DNA from: an uncultured Acholeplasmataceae bacterium
GTDB taxonomy: Bacteria > Bacillota_I > Bacilli_A > RF39 > UBA660
Direction: 5' to 3'
NCBI GenBank assembly: GCA_905203475.1
Contig: CAJKWD010000040.1
Span: forward strand, 1-8,375
DNA length: 8,375 nucleotides
Shown: positions 1 through 5,059 of the stretch, piece after piece
Layout of the letters: each line of letters opens with the position of its first letter
How positions within the stretch are numbered: the first letter of the stretch is position 1
Notes under the pieces: generated by a model
Told to the model about the DNA's origin: nothing
What the model saw: only the letters and a program-made list of their open reading frames with translations
Database searches by the model: none
Made by a program: the position numbers and the translations under genes

Positions 1-1
1 A

Positions 2-58
2 TTTTTGGGTGCTTTTTCTTACATGTATAATTGGATAAAATATACAAATAAAACATAA
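2..58 (+). CDS. C-terminal tail of an upstream rightward gene (partial, tentative)
   Basis: The second reading frame is open from the window edge to a TAA at 56-58 and reads FLGAFSYMYNWIKYTNKT, a hydrophobic stretch followed by a lysine-containing end, as often seen at the C-terminus of a membrane protein. The stop falls at the left foot of the hairpin terminator at 57-87, where a convergent gene would be expected to end. The other two forward frames are also open for 27-35 bases (stops at 28-30 and 36-38), so the frame choice is not secure. Nothing in 18 residues identifies a family. Convergent geometry is the main support. Confidence 0.35.
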   Translation, partial: FLGAFSYMYNWIKYTNKT

Positions 59-87
59 AAAAATAGATTATGAAAATCTATTTTTTT
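57..87. terminator. Bidirectional intrinsic terminator between convergent genes
   Basis: A perfect 13-bp inverted repeat pairs 57-69 (seven A then TAGATT) with 75-87 (AATCTA then seven T), around a five-base loop at 70-74. Because the outer part of the stem is A7/T7, each strand's transcript ends in a U-tract, so it can stop transcription from both sides. It lies 9 bases beyond the stop codon of the leftward small gene (97-264) and at the stop of the putative rightward gene. Confidence 0.8.
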
Positions 88-96
88 AATTTTATA

Positions 97-264
97 CTAA
101 CGTTGGTTACAACCGCCGCAGGCACGAGCACCGATAACGATTACTAATAAAATAAATAATACTAAAATAATTGCTGCACCATATCCAGTGCCGTAACCGC
201 CACCGTATCCTCCGCCATATGGAGCACCACAGCCATAACCTTGATATCCGCCATAGTAGTACAT
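97..264 (-). CDS. YjcZ-like tiny Gly/Tyr-rich single-pass membrane protein
   Basis: This 55-residue protein is too short for usual ORF cut-offs. It has three parts: a Gly/Tyr-rich head with one Cys (about residues 1-29, beginning MYYYGGYQGYG), one very hydrophobic segment (about 30-46, AAIILVLFILLVIVIG), and a short tail ARACGGCNQR containing a CGGC pair (Cys49, Cys52). The glycine-rich head followed by a VLFILL-type helix is the hallmark of the YjcZ family of tiny membrane proteins (often named YjcZ family sporulation proteins), whose molecular role is unknown. Start choice: on the minus strand AAAGGAGG (273-280) sits 8 bases before the ATG at 264. An ATG at 271 is too close to that site and lies in another frame. 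A strong hairpin terminator follows. The link to sporulation is family knowledge only. No convincing sporulation sigma-factor promoter was seen upstream, and the Cys-bearing tail is unlike the Bacillus examples I recall. Confidence 0.8.
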   Translation of the reverse strand: MYYYGGYQGYGCGAPYGGGYGGGYGTGYGAAIILVLFILLVIVIGARACGGCNQR

Positions 265-343
265 TATTCATACCTCCTTTACTATATTTTACTCATCTTA
301 GGTCATTTTGTTTATGATTAATACCTATTTTTAGGATAAATAG

Positions 344-372
344 ATGAACTCTTTTCAAAAGTATGGTAAAAT
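344..372 (+). promoter_or_regulatory. Extended -10 promoter of ftsW (sigma-A type)
   Basis: TGGTAAAAT at 364-372 is an extended -10 element (TGn followed by TAAAAT, five of six matches to TATAAT). The hexamer 17 bases upstream, ATGAAC at 344-349, is a poor -35, which is common with extended -10 promoters. Transcription would start near 379, about 18 bases before the ftsW ATG. A short inverted repeat, CCTA-TTTT-TAGG (324-335), lies just upstream and could be an operator, but it is too short to claim. Confidence 0.55.
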
Positions 373-396
373 GATAAAAGGATAGAGGTGAGTACA

Positions 397-1560
397 ATGA
401 GATTAAAACGATTTATTTCTGATATGGATAAACCGCTTTTATTTGCTACTATTTTTCTTTTCATCTTTGGACTTTTAAACATTGTAACTGCCTCTAGTAG
501 CGAAGCAGTGACTTCTGCTGTACCACTTTATTATTATTTTTATCGTCATTTAGCAATGATAGGTGCTGGTTTTATACTCACAATTATTGTTTTAAATATG
601 AAGACAAATAGATATAAGCCATGGGCAATTATTGGATATGTTGCAATTGTTATGTTGCTTGCATATCTTAGTATGTATGGATCAGATCACCGTGGTAGCC
701 GAAACTGGATTAATTTAGGGTTTATGCAATTTCAACCAAGTGAATTTGCTAAACCTGTTTTAATTGTTTGTTTAGCTTTGTTATTTGAAAAATATTATTA
801 TCGTTTACGAAGTAAAAAATATAAACATTGGGATATGATTGGAAAAATAGTAGTCATTGGTGGCTTGCTTCCTTTTGTTGTTTTTACGCAAAAAGATTTA
901 GGAACTATGTTTATTTTATTTTCTATTTTTGCTGTTATGTTTTGGGTGAGTCCTATATTGCCAAAAGAAAAACTGAAAACCATTGGTCTTGTTTTAATTT
1001 TTATCGTTGTAGCGATATGTGCAAAGATAGCTGTTTCTGGTCATATTTTATCAGATGCCCAAAAAAGTCGTTTTGATTTTTTTAATCCATGTAGTAAATA
1101 TGAAACTGGTGGTTATCAAATTTGTAATGGGATTATTGCTATCAATGATGGGGGATTAATGGGATTAGGAGCTGGTAAAAGTAAACAAAAATACTCATAT
1201 ATCCCTGAACCACATACAGATAGTGTATTTGCTATTATTGCCGAAGAAGAAGGATTCTTAAAATGTAGTATTGTTTTCTTGTTATACATTATTGTGTTAT
1301 ATCGTATTTTAAATTTATCTGCTAAAGCGAATACTGTTCGTGGTAGATATATTTGTATCGGGGTTGCAGTTTATATTTTTATGCATATATTTTTAAATTT
1401 AGGTGGACTTTTTGGCGTAATTCCATTGACAGGAGTACCATTACCATTTTTATCTTATGGAGGATCTTTTACAATATCGTTAATGGTAGCCCTAGCAATG
1501 GTACAGCGTGTCAGTGTTGAAACAAAGAGAGAAAAAATAAAAATTCCAACGTTAAAGTAG
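397..1560 (+). CDS. ftsW: FtsW/RodA/SpoVE-family (SEDS) peptidoglycan glycosyltransferase
   Basis: This is a 387-residue multi-pass membrane protein (about ten helices), of normal length for SEDS proteins. These polymerise lipid II into glycan strands outside the membrane, working with a class B penicillin-binding protein. Visible motifs include GSRNWINLGFMQFQPSEFAKP-like sequence near residue 105 (conserved SEDS loop), the large extracytoplasmic loop with GGLMGLGAGKSKQKYSYIPEPHTD holding the invariant catalytic-type Asp275, and GVIPLTGVPLPFLSYGG near the C-terminus. The QKY-IPEPHTD form favours FtsW (or its sporulation paralogue SpoVE) over RodA. Start: ATG 397 is preceded by AGAGGTGA (384-391) with a five-base gap; an in-frame GTG at 388 falls inside that ribosome binding site. 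Oddity: two cysteines, Cys232 and Cys243, sit in the catalytic loop (NPC and QIC). There is no clear terminator after the gene, so transcription may run into comEA. FtsW versus SpoVE cannot be settled from the window alone. Confidence 0.9.
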   Translation: MRLKRFISDMDKPLLFATIFLFIFGLLNIVTASSSEAVTSAVPLYYYFYRHLAMIGAGFILTIIVLNMKTNRYKPWAIIGYVAIVMLLAYLSMYGSDHRGSRNWINLGFMQFQPSEFAKPVLIVCLALLFEKYYYRLRSKKYKHWDMIGKIVVIGGLLPFVVFTQKDLGTMFILFSIFAVMFWVSPILPKEKLKTIGLVLIFIVVAICAKIAVSGHILSDAQKSRFDFFNPCSKYETGGYQICNGIIAINDGGLMGLGAGKSKQKYSYIPEPHTDSVFAIIAEEEGFLKCSIVFLLYIIVLYRILNLSAKANTVRGRYICIGVAVYIFMHIFLNLGGLFGVIPLTGVPLPFLSYGGSFTISLMVALAMVQRVSVETKREKIKIPTLK

Positions 1561-1566
1561 CAGGAC

Positions 1567-1606
1567 TTCCTCCTACTTTTTTTGTATATAAAAAGTAGGG
1601 GAGGAA
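1567..1606 (+). promoter_or_regulatory. Hairpin sequestering the comEA ribosome binding site
   Basis: Seven bases after the ftsW stop, 1567-1581 (TTCCTCCTACTTTTT) pairs with 1590-1606 (AAAAAGTAGGGGAGGAA) around an eight-base loop. This gives about 15 bp with a two-G bulge at 1600-1601. The right arm contains the AGGGGAGG Shine-Dalgarno sequence of comEA (1597-1604), whose ATG is at 1612. The left arm is therefore a built-in anti-Shine-Dalgarno. The hairpin is followed by A residues rather than a U-tract, so it does not look like an intrinsic terminator on either strand. Structure is seen directly; an effect on translation is inference. Confidence 0.55.
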
Positions 1607-1611
1607 AAAAT

Positions 1612-2253
1612 ATGAAAAAAATATCTATTTTATTATTACTTTGTTTTTTTGTAGTATCTTGTTCAAAGTCAGAAGATACAATTTCGTTTCAAGAGACAAA
1701 AGCACAATCGAAAGATAAGAAAAAAGAAGCAGAAATGATTGCTGTTGATGTAAAAGGTGCTGTTGTAAACCCTGGAGTATATGAGTTTGAAAAGGGAAAC
1801 GTATTGGATGCTATTACAAAAGCTGGAGGTCTTTTAGAAAATGCAGATACAAATTATTTAAATTTAAGTAAGAGGCTAAAAGATGAAATGGTGATTTTAA
1901 TTTATACAAAAGAGGAGATTGCTGCATTTGAAAACGGTAATCAGTTGCAATTGCCCATTGAGACTTGTGTTTGTCCAGAAATAAAAAATGATGGGTGTTT
2001 ACAAGAAAAAGATGTTATCTCTAATAAAAAGGAAGAGGAAACAGTTACAGTAGAAGAAGGGCCACATGTAATATCTATTCTCACAGCTACCAAAGAAGAA
2101 TGGATGTTACTTCCAGGAATCGGAGAAACAAAAGCAAATGCAATCATTGAATATCGTAATACACATGGCTTTCAAAATATTGAAGATTTAAAAAATGTAA
2201 AAGGAATTGGCGATAGTACCTTTGAAAAAATTAAAGAATATCTTACTATGTAG
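1612..2253 (+). CDS. comEA: ComEA competence DNA receptor, predicted lipoprotein form
   Basis: This 213-residue exported DNA-binding protein binds incoming double-stranded DNA at the cell surface during transformation and passes it to ComEC. Residues 1-17 form a lipoprotein-type signal: MKK, a hydrophobic core, then VVSC with the lipobox Cys17. A charged linker follows. An SLBB domain spans about 43-100 (IAVDVKGAVVNPGVYEF start, AGGL core). A second linker holds Cys119, Cys121 and Cys129 (CVCP and DGC). The C-terminal helix-hairpin-helix DNA-binding domain spans about 153-213, with hairpins PGIGETKA (168-175) and VKGIGDSTFEK (196-206). The length is close to Bacillus ComEA. ATG 1612 is chosen for its AGGGGAGG site 7 bases upstream and the signal peptide; an in-frame TTG at 1582 lies inside the hairpin and would spoil the signal. 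Bacillus ComEA is anchored by an N-terminal membrane helix, so lipidation here would be a different anchoring mode. comEC starts one base after the stop. Confidence 0.92.
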   Translation: MKKISILLLLCFFVVSCSKSEDTISFQETKAQSKDKKKEAEMIAVDVKGAVVNPGVYEFEKGNVLDAITKAGGLLENADTNYLNLSKRLKDEMVILIYTKEEIAAFENGNQLQLPIETCVCPEIKNDGCLQEKDVISNKKEEETVTVEEGPHVISILTATKEEWMLLPGIGETKANAIIEYRNTHGFQNIEDLKNVKGIGDSTFEKIKEYLTM

Positions 2254-2254
2254 T

Positions 2255-4252
2255 ATGATATTAATTACTTGTTTTGTTGTATATGCATGTTTGAAGCGAG
2301 GTTGGAATGTCCCTAAAGATGAAATAAAGCAGGCCCGAATTATTGATTTTGAAATTATTGGTGATACTTTAAAATTAGAATTAAAACAAAATCAAAACTA
2401 TATTGCATATTATCAAATTACAAGTTTAAAAGAGAAAGAGTGGTTCATTAAAAATTTAGAATACGAAATGATGATTTCTTTTCAAGGTGAGTATCAACTA
2501 CCAAGTACTAATACTAATTTCTATCAATTTTCATATCGTAATTATTTAAAAAGTCAGAATATTCATTGGCAAATTCAAATAGAAAAAATCAATAAATTAC
2601 AAAGAGATCACTCTTTAAAATCAATCGTTAAAAACGGAATTCAAAAGAGAATTAATCATATTGATCCTAACGATACTTATTTAAGTTTATTTCTCTTAGG
2701 AAGTAAGAAAAATTATGATGATGAAATTTATCGAAAGCTGGGAGTTAGCCATTTGTTTTGTATTTCTGGAATGCATTTTTCTTTCTTTTTAACACTTTTC
2801 TTCTATTTTTTTAAAGATCGTAGAAAAGCACAGTTATTTTCATTGCCCCTGATGATGTTTTATGCGTGGATTATTGGCTTTTCTATATCTGTGATTCGTG
2901 TATTAGGATCTCTTTTGTTTTCTTTGTCTCCTGGGAAGAAATATCTATCACTTCATCAATTTTATGTTTTATTTTTTTGTGTTTTATTGTGCATGAATCC
3001 ATATCGCATTTATGATATTGGTTTTTTATATAGCTTTGTCGTAAGTGATGCTTTAATCTTATGCGCACGATATTTTCAAAAGAAAAAGACATTACCCAAA
3101 TTGTTTATTATTTCCCTTATTAGTTTTATGGCTAGTATTCCCATTACTTTAACCTACCAATATGAATTGCAATTTACGAGTATATTATGGAATCTTATTT
3201 ATATTCCATTTGTCAGTTATTTATTATTCCCGCTGTCTTTTTTAGTGTTGGTTCTTCCCATTTGTTTTCCAATATTCTCATATCTCATATCTATTTTAGA
3301 ATATGGAAATCAAATTGCGGAAAAAATGTTACCAGCAGCAATTGTATTTAGAAAGCCAGCATTATGGTTTTATATCTTATTTATATTTTGTTTTTATATG
3401 AAGCAGTCACTTCGTTGGAAAACGATTGCTATTATATGTTTATTATGTGCTTTAAAAATAACGACTTACTTTTATCCAAATGAATTTGTTATGTTTGATG
3501 TTGGACAAGGTGATAGCTTCTTGATGCGTGGTGAGAAAACAATTCTCGTTGATACTGGTGGTAAATTGAATTATCAAAAAGAAGATTGGCAGGAAAAGAA
3601 GACGAGTTCTTATGCAGAAAGAGTTATTATTCCATATCTAAAAGCAACAGGGATTACACAAGTTGATTATTTGATTCTTTCTCATGGTGATTATGATCAT
3701 ATGGGAGAGAGTATTCCTTTTGTGGAACGCTTTCCTGTCAGACATGTAATATTTAATCATGATTCTTTTAATGATTTAGAACAAGAGTTGATTTATTATT
3801 TAAAACTGAAAAACATTCATTATGTGCAGAATGTAACTACGATTTATGCAGGCAATTTACGATTACGATTTTTAAATCATACTCTATATGAGAATGAAAA
3901 TGATAATTCACAAGTTATTTATTTAGAATTTGGGAAGTTAAAAACTTTGCTTATGGGAGATGCTGGCACAAAAGTAGAAACCGATTTATTAGAACATCAT
4001 CACTTTCAAAATATCGATATTTTAAAAGTTGGTCATCATGGCAGTAAAACGAGCACATCAGAGAATTTTATTGAAACCATTACACCACAATATGCCTTTA
4101 TATCTGTTGGGAAAAATAATCGCTATGGTCATCCAGATCGGCAAGTTCTAAGTCGTCTAAAACGATCCAAAATTTATAGAACGGATGAACACGGCAGTGT
4201 TGTTATAAGAAAAGCTCATAACAGTTATATAATTGAAACCTGTATTCATTAG
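2255..4252 (+). CDS. comEC: ComEC/Rec2 DNA internalisation channel with C-terminal metallo-beta-lactamase-fold domain
   Basis: This 665-residue membrane protein forms the channel that carries single-stranded DNA into the cytoplasm after ComEA has bound it. It has an N-terminal membrane helix, then an extracytoplasmic OB-like region (about 20-115) ending in the typical SYRNYLKSQNIHW element. The competence-domain membrane core spans about 140-400, with SLFLLG, GVSHLFCISGMH (ISGMH 170-174) and SVIRVLGSLLF. The metallo-beta-lactamase-like domain spans about 412-665, with FDVGQGDSF (414-422), HGDYDH (477-482, the HxDxDH form usual for ComEC), GDAG (568-571) and GHHGS (593-597). All metal-site motifs are present, so the nuclease-like domain looks intact. 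It is about 110 residues shorter than the Bacillus subtilis protein. The start is uncertain: ATG 2255 follows the comEA TAG by one base (coupled restart), whereas in-frame TTG codons at 2222 or 2207 would give a better N-terminal anchor (MKKLKNILLC...) and overlap comEA. The usual holA neighbour is not downstream. Confidence 0.93.
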   Translation: MILITCFVVYACLKRGWNVPKDEIKQARIIDFEIIGDTLKLELKQNQNYIAYYQITSLKEKEWFIKNLEYEMMISFQGEYQLPSTNTNFYQFSYRNYLKSQNIHWQIQIEKINKLQRDHSLKSIVKNGIQKRINHIDPNDTYLSLFLLGSKKNYDDEIYRKLGVSHLFCISGMHFSFFLTLFFYFFKDRRKAQLFSLPLMMFYAWIIGFSISVIRVLGSLLFSLSPGKKYLSLHQFYVLFFCVLLCMNPYRIYDIGFLYSFVVSDALILCARYFQKKKTLPKLFIISLISFMASIPITLTYQYELQFTSILWNLIYIPFVSYLLFPLSFLVLVLPICFPIFSYLISILEYGNQIAEKMLPAAIVFRKPALWFYILFIFCFYMKQSLRWKTIAIICLLCALKITTYFYPNEFVMFDVGQGDSFLMRGEKTILVDTGGKLNYQKEDWQEKKTSSYAERVIIPYLKATGITQVDYLILSHGDYDHMGESIPFVERFPVRHVIFNHDSFNDLEQELIYYLKLKNIHYVQNVTTIYAGNLRLRFLNHTLYENENDNSQVIYLEFGKLKTLLMGDAGTKVETDLLEHHHFQNIDILKVGHHGSKTSTSENFIETITPQYAFISVGKNNRYGHPDRQVLSRLKRSKIYRTDEHGSVVIRKAHNSYIIETCIH

Positions 4253-4263
4253 AAGGAGGCAAT

Positions 4264-4686
4264 ATGAATTATTATCAAGAAATAAAAACAAAAATAATTG
4301 ATGATGAAGTATATGGTCAAATTAAAAACTATTCACGAGAAAGACATAAAGTGATTACATATTTTGAAATTGGGAAACTTTTATACGAAGCTGGAAATAT
4401 TTATGGAGAAGATATTATCGGAATGTATTCTAAAAAATTAATGATTGAAGTAGGTAAAAAGTATAATAAAAGAACATGATATAGAATGCGACAATTTTAC
4501 ATTGTGTTTTGTGAGGAAAAAGTGTCGACAAGGTTGACACAATTGAGTTGGAGCCACTATGTAGAATAGTTATAATAAACAAGAATTATATTATTATTTA
4601 AATGTTTCTGTGAAACAAAATTTTGATGTGAGAAGTTTAAGAAAAAAATTAAAGCTAATGAATATAGAGTAATAGAATGGAAATAA
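4264..4686 (+). pseudogene. Decayed DUF1016/YhcG-family (PDDEXK) nuclease gene, N-terminal domain remnant
   Basis: An intact AAGGAGG site (4253-4259) precedes ATG 4264, eleven bases after comEC. The first 71 codons end at TGA 4477-4479. The same frame continues with clear family sequence after that stop: YRMRQFYIVFCEEKVST then LTQLSWSHYVE, to TAG 4567-4569. Family similarity resumes one frame over from about 4568 (QELYYYLNVSVKQNFDVRSL), then returns to the first frame after a seven-A run at 4642-4648 (IKANEYRVIEWK), ending at TAA 4684. I recognise this as the N-terminal half of the DUF1016/YhcG family from its YFEIGKLL, YGEDII..YSKKL, RMRQFY and LSWSHY elements. These proteins are usually about 340-370 residues with a C-terminal PDDEXK nuclease-like domain, and none of that domain is visible here. 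So the gene carries a nonsense codon, two frame changes and a 3' deletion. Family identity is from memory; the reading-frame breaks are seen directly. A surviving 71-residue peptide could still be translated. Confidence 0.75.
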
Positions 4687-4815
4687 GAATATTTTAGTAT
4701 AAAATGTATATATTAAAAATAGATGATGGAACATAGAATGTATTTTAGAATAAAATAAAACAGATATATATTCACTTTTTAAGTAGTTCATATCATGTTT
4801 GTTTTCCCTTATGCG

Positions 4816-4833
4816 CGCTAATTGCATTTAGCG
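4816..4833. other. Small hairpin just upstream of the terminator
   Basis: CGCTAA (4816-4821) pairs with TTAGCG (4828-4833) around a six-base loop, giving 6 bp. It is one of few GC-containing segments in this stretch and lies 11 bases before the terminator stem. It could be the base of a 3'-end structure, or a chance inverted repeat. Confidence 0.35.
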
Positions 4834-4844
4834 TTTATATAGAT

Positions 4845-4871
4845 AGACTGTGAGAAATCGCAGTCTTTTTT
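4845..4871 (+). terminator. Rho-independent terminator ending the comE/pseudogene transcript
   Basis: AGACTGTGA (4845-4853) pairs with TCGCAGTCT (4858-4866), a 9-bp stem with one G-U pair and a stable GAAA tetraloop, followed by TTTTT and then CT. The U-tract follows only on the plus strand. It separates the upstream ftsW/comEA/comEC/pseudogene block from the dnaG promoter. Confidence 0.88.
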
Positions 4872-4938
4872 CTAAAAGAGATGTAAAGTGTTTTGCTTTT
4901 TTTGTTTTAGAAAGAATACAAATGTACGATGAAAAAGA

Positions 4939-4966
4939 TTGAAATTATTGCAGAAAATGGTACAAT
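4939..4966 (+). promoter_or_regulatory. Sigma-A extended -10 promoter of the dnaG-rpoD-trmK operon
   Basis: TTGAAA (4939-4944) and TACAAT (4961-4966) are separated by 16 bases, with TGG directly before the -10 (TGnTACAAT extended -10). Each hexamer differs from consensus at one or two positions. Transcription would begin near 4973 and leave a leader of about 87 bases before the dnaG GTG. A weaker pair, TTGTTT and TACGAT with 17-base spacing, lies just upstream around 4900-4930. Confidence 0.7.
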
Positions 4967-5017
4967 AAGTACTGTTTTTTAAAAAAATGAAAAAAATTGT
5001 AAGAAAAAAAAGGAATT

Positions 5018-5031
5018 TGCAAAGTTTTGCA
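5018..5031. promoter_or_regulatory. Palindrome in the dnaG leader (possible operator or leader hairpin)
   Basis: TGCAAA-GT-TTTGCA is a perfect 6+6 inverted repeat with a two-base centre, 14 bases before the GAGGGGG ribosome binding site of dnaG. As DNA it resembles a short operator; as RNA it folds as a 5-bp stem with an AGUU loop. An A8 run (5004-5011) precedes it. No known regulator is recognised. Confidence 0.3.
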
Positions 5032-5059
5032 GTATATTAATTAATGAGGGGGTGTTCTA

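Larger units (their letters stand above)
4687..5059. other. Gene-free AT-rich region between the comE operon and dnaG
   Basis: No convincing coding sequence on either strand. From 4687 to about 4810 the sequence is AT-rich with many stops in all frames; it may be eroded 3' sequence of the DUF1016 pseudogene, but I see no recognisable motif of its nuclease domain. A small hairpin (4816-4833) and a strong terminator (4845-4871) follow, then an extended -10 promoter (4939-4966) and an A-rich dnaG leader containing a 14-base palindrome (5018-5031). A 77-codon minus-strand open frame (4594-4827) crosses the pseudogene and has neither a recognisable domain nor a good ribosome binding site. Confidence 0.6.

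Noticed and set aside
281..343. Sporulation sigma-factor promoter for the YjcZ-like gene
   Set aside because: Only loose partial matches to sporulation -10/-35 elements were found on the minus strand; none had both elements at proper spacing.
388..396. GTG at 388 as the ftsW start
   Set aside because: It lies within the AGAGGTGA ribosome binding site that is correctly spaced for ATG 397.
1567..1606. Intrinsic terminator after ftsW
   Set aside because: The stem is followed by A residues on the plus strand and no U-tract on the minus strand; the T run is inside the stem and loop. Recorded as an RBS-masking hairpin instead.
1582..1611. TTG at 1582 as the comEA start
   Set aside because: It would add ten charged residues before the lipoprotein signal, lies in the hairpin loop, and has no ribosome binding site; ATG 1612 has one.
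4477..4479. TGA in the DUF1016 gene read as tryptophan (Mollicutes-type code), making the gene intact further on
   Set aside because: All tryptophans in ftsW, comEC and rpoD are TGG, the large genes contain no internal TGA, and dnaG ends in TGA. Further stops and frame changes follow in the pseudogene anyway.
4522..4540. Inverted repeat GTGTCGAC/GTTGACAC as a regulatory hairpin
   Set aside because: It lies inside family-like coding sequence of the pseudogene (KVSTRLTQ), has a three-base loop and no U-tract; probably coincidental.
4594..4827. Minus-strand 77-codon open frame
   Set aside because: It is antisense to the DUF1016 remnant, rich in Phe/Tyr/Ile as expected from AT-rich noncoding DNA, and has no recognisable domain.
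4987..5040. Upstream ORF of 17 codons in the dnaG leader (MKKIVRKKRNLQSFAVY)
   Set aside because: No ribosome binding site precedes its ATG, and Lys/Arg codons are expected by chance in such A-rich sequence.
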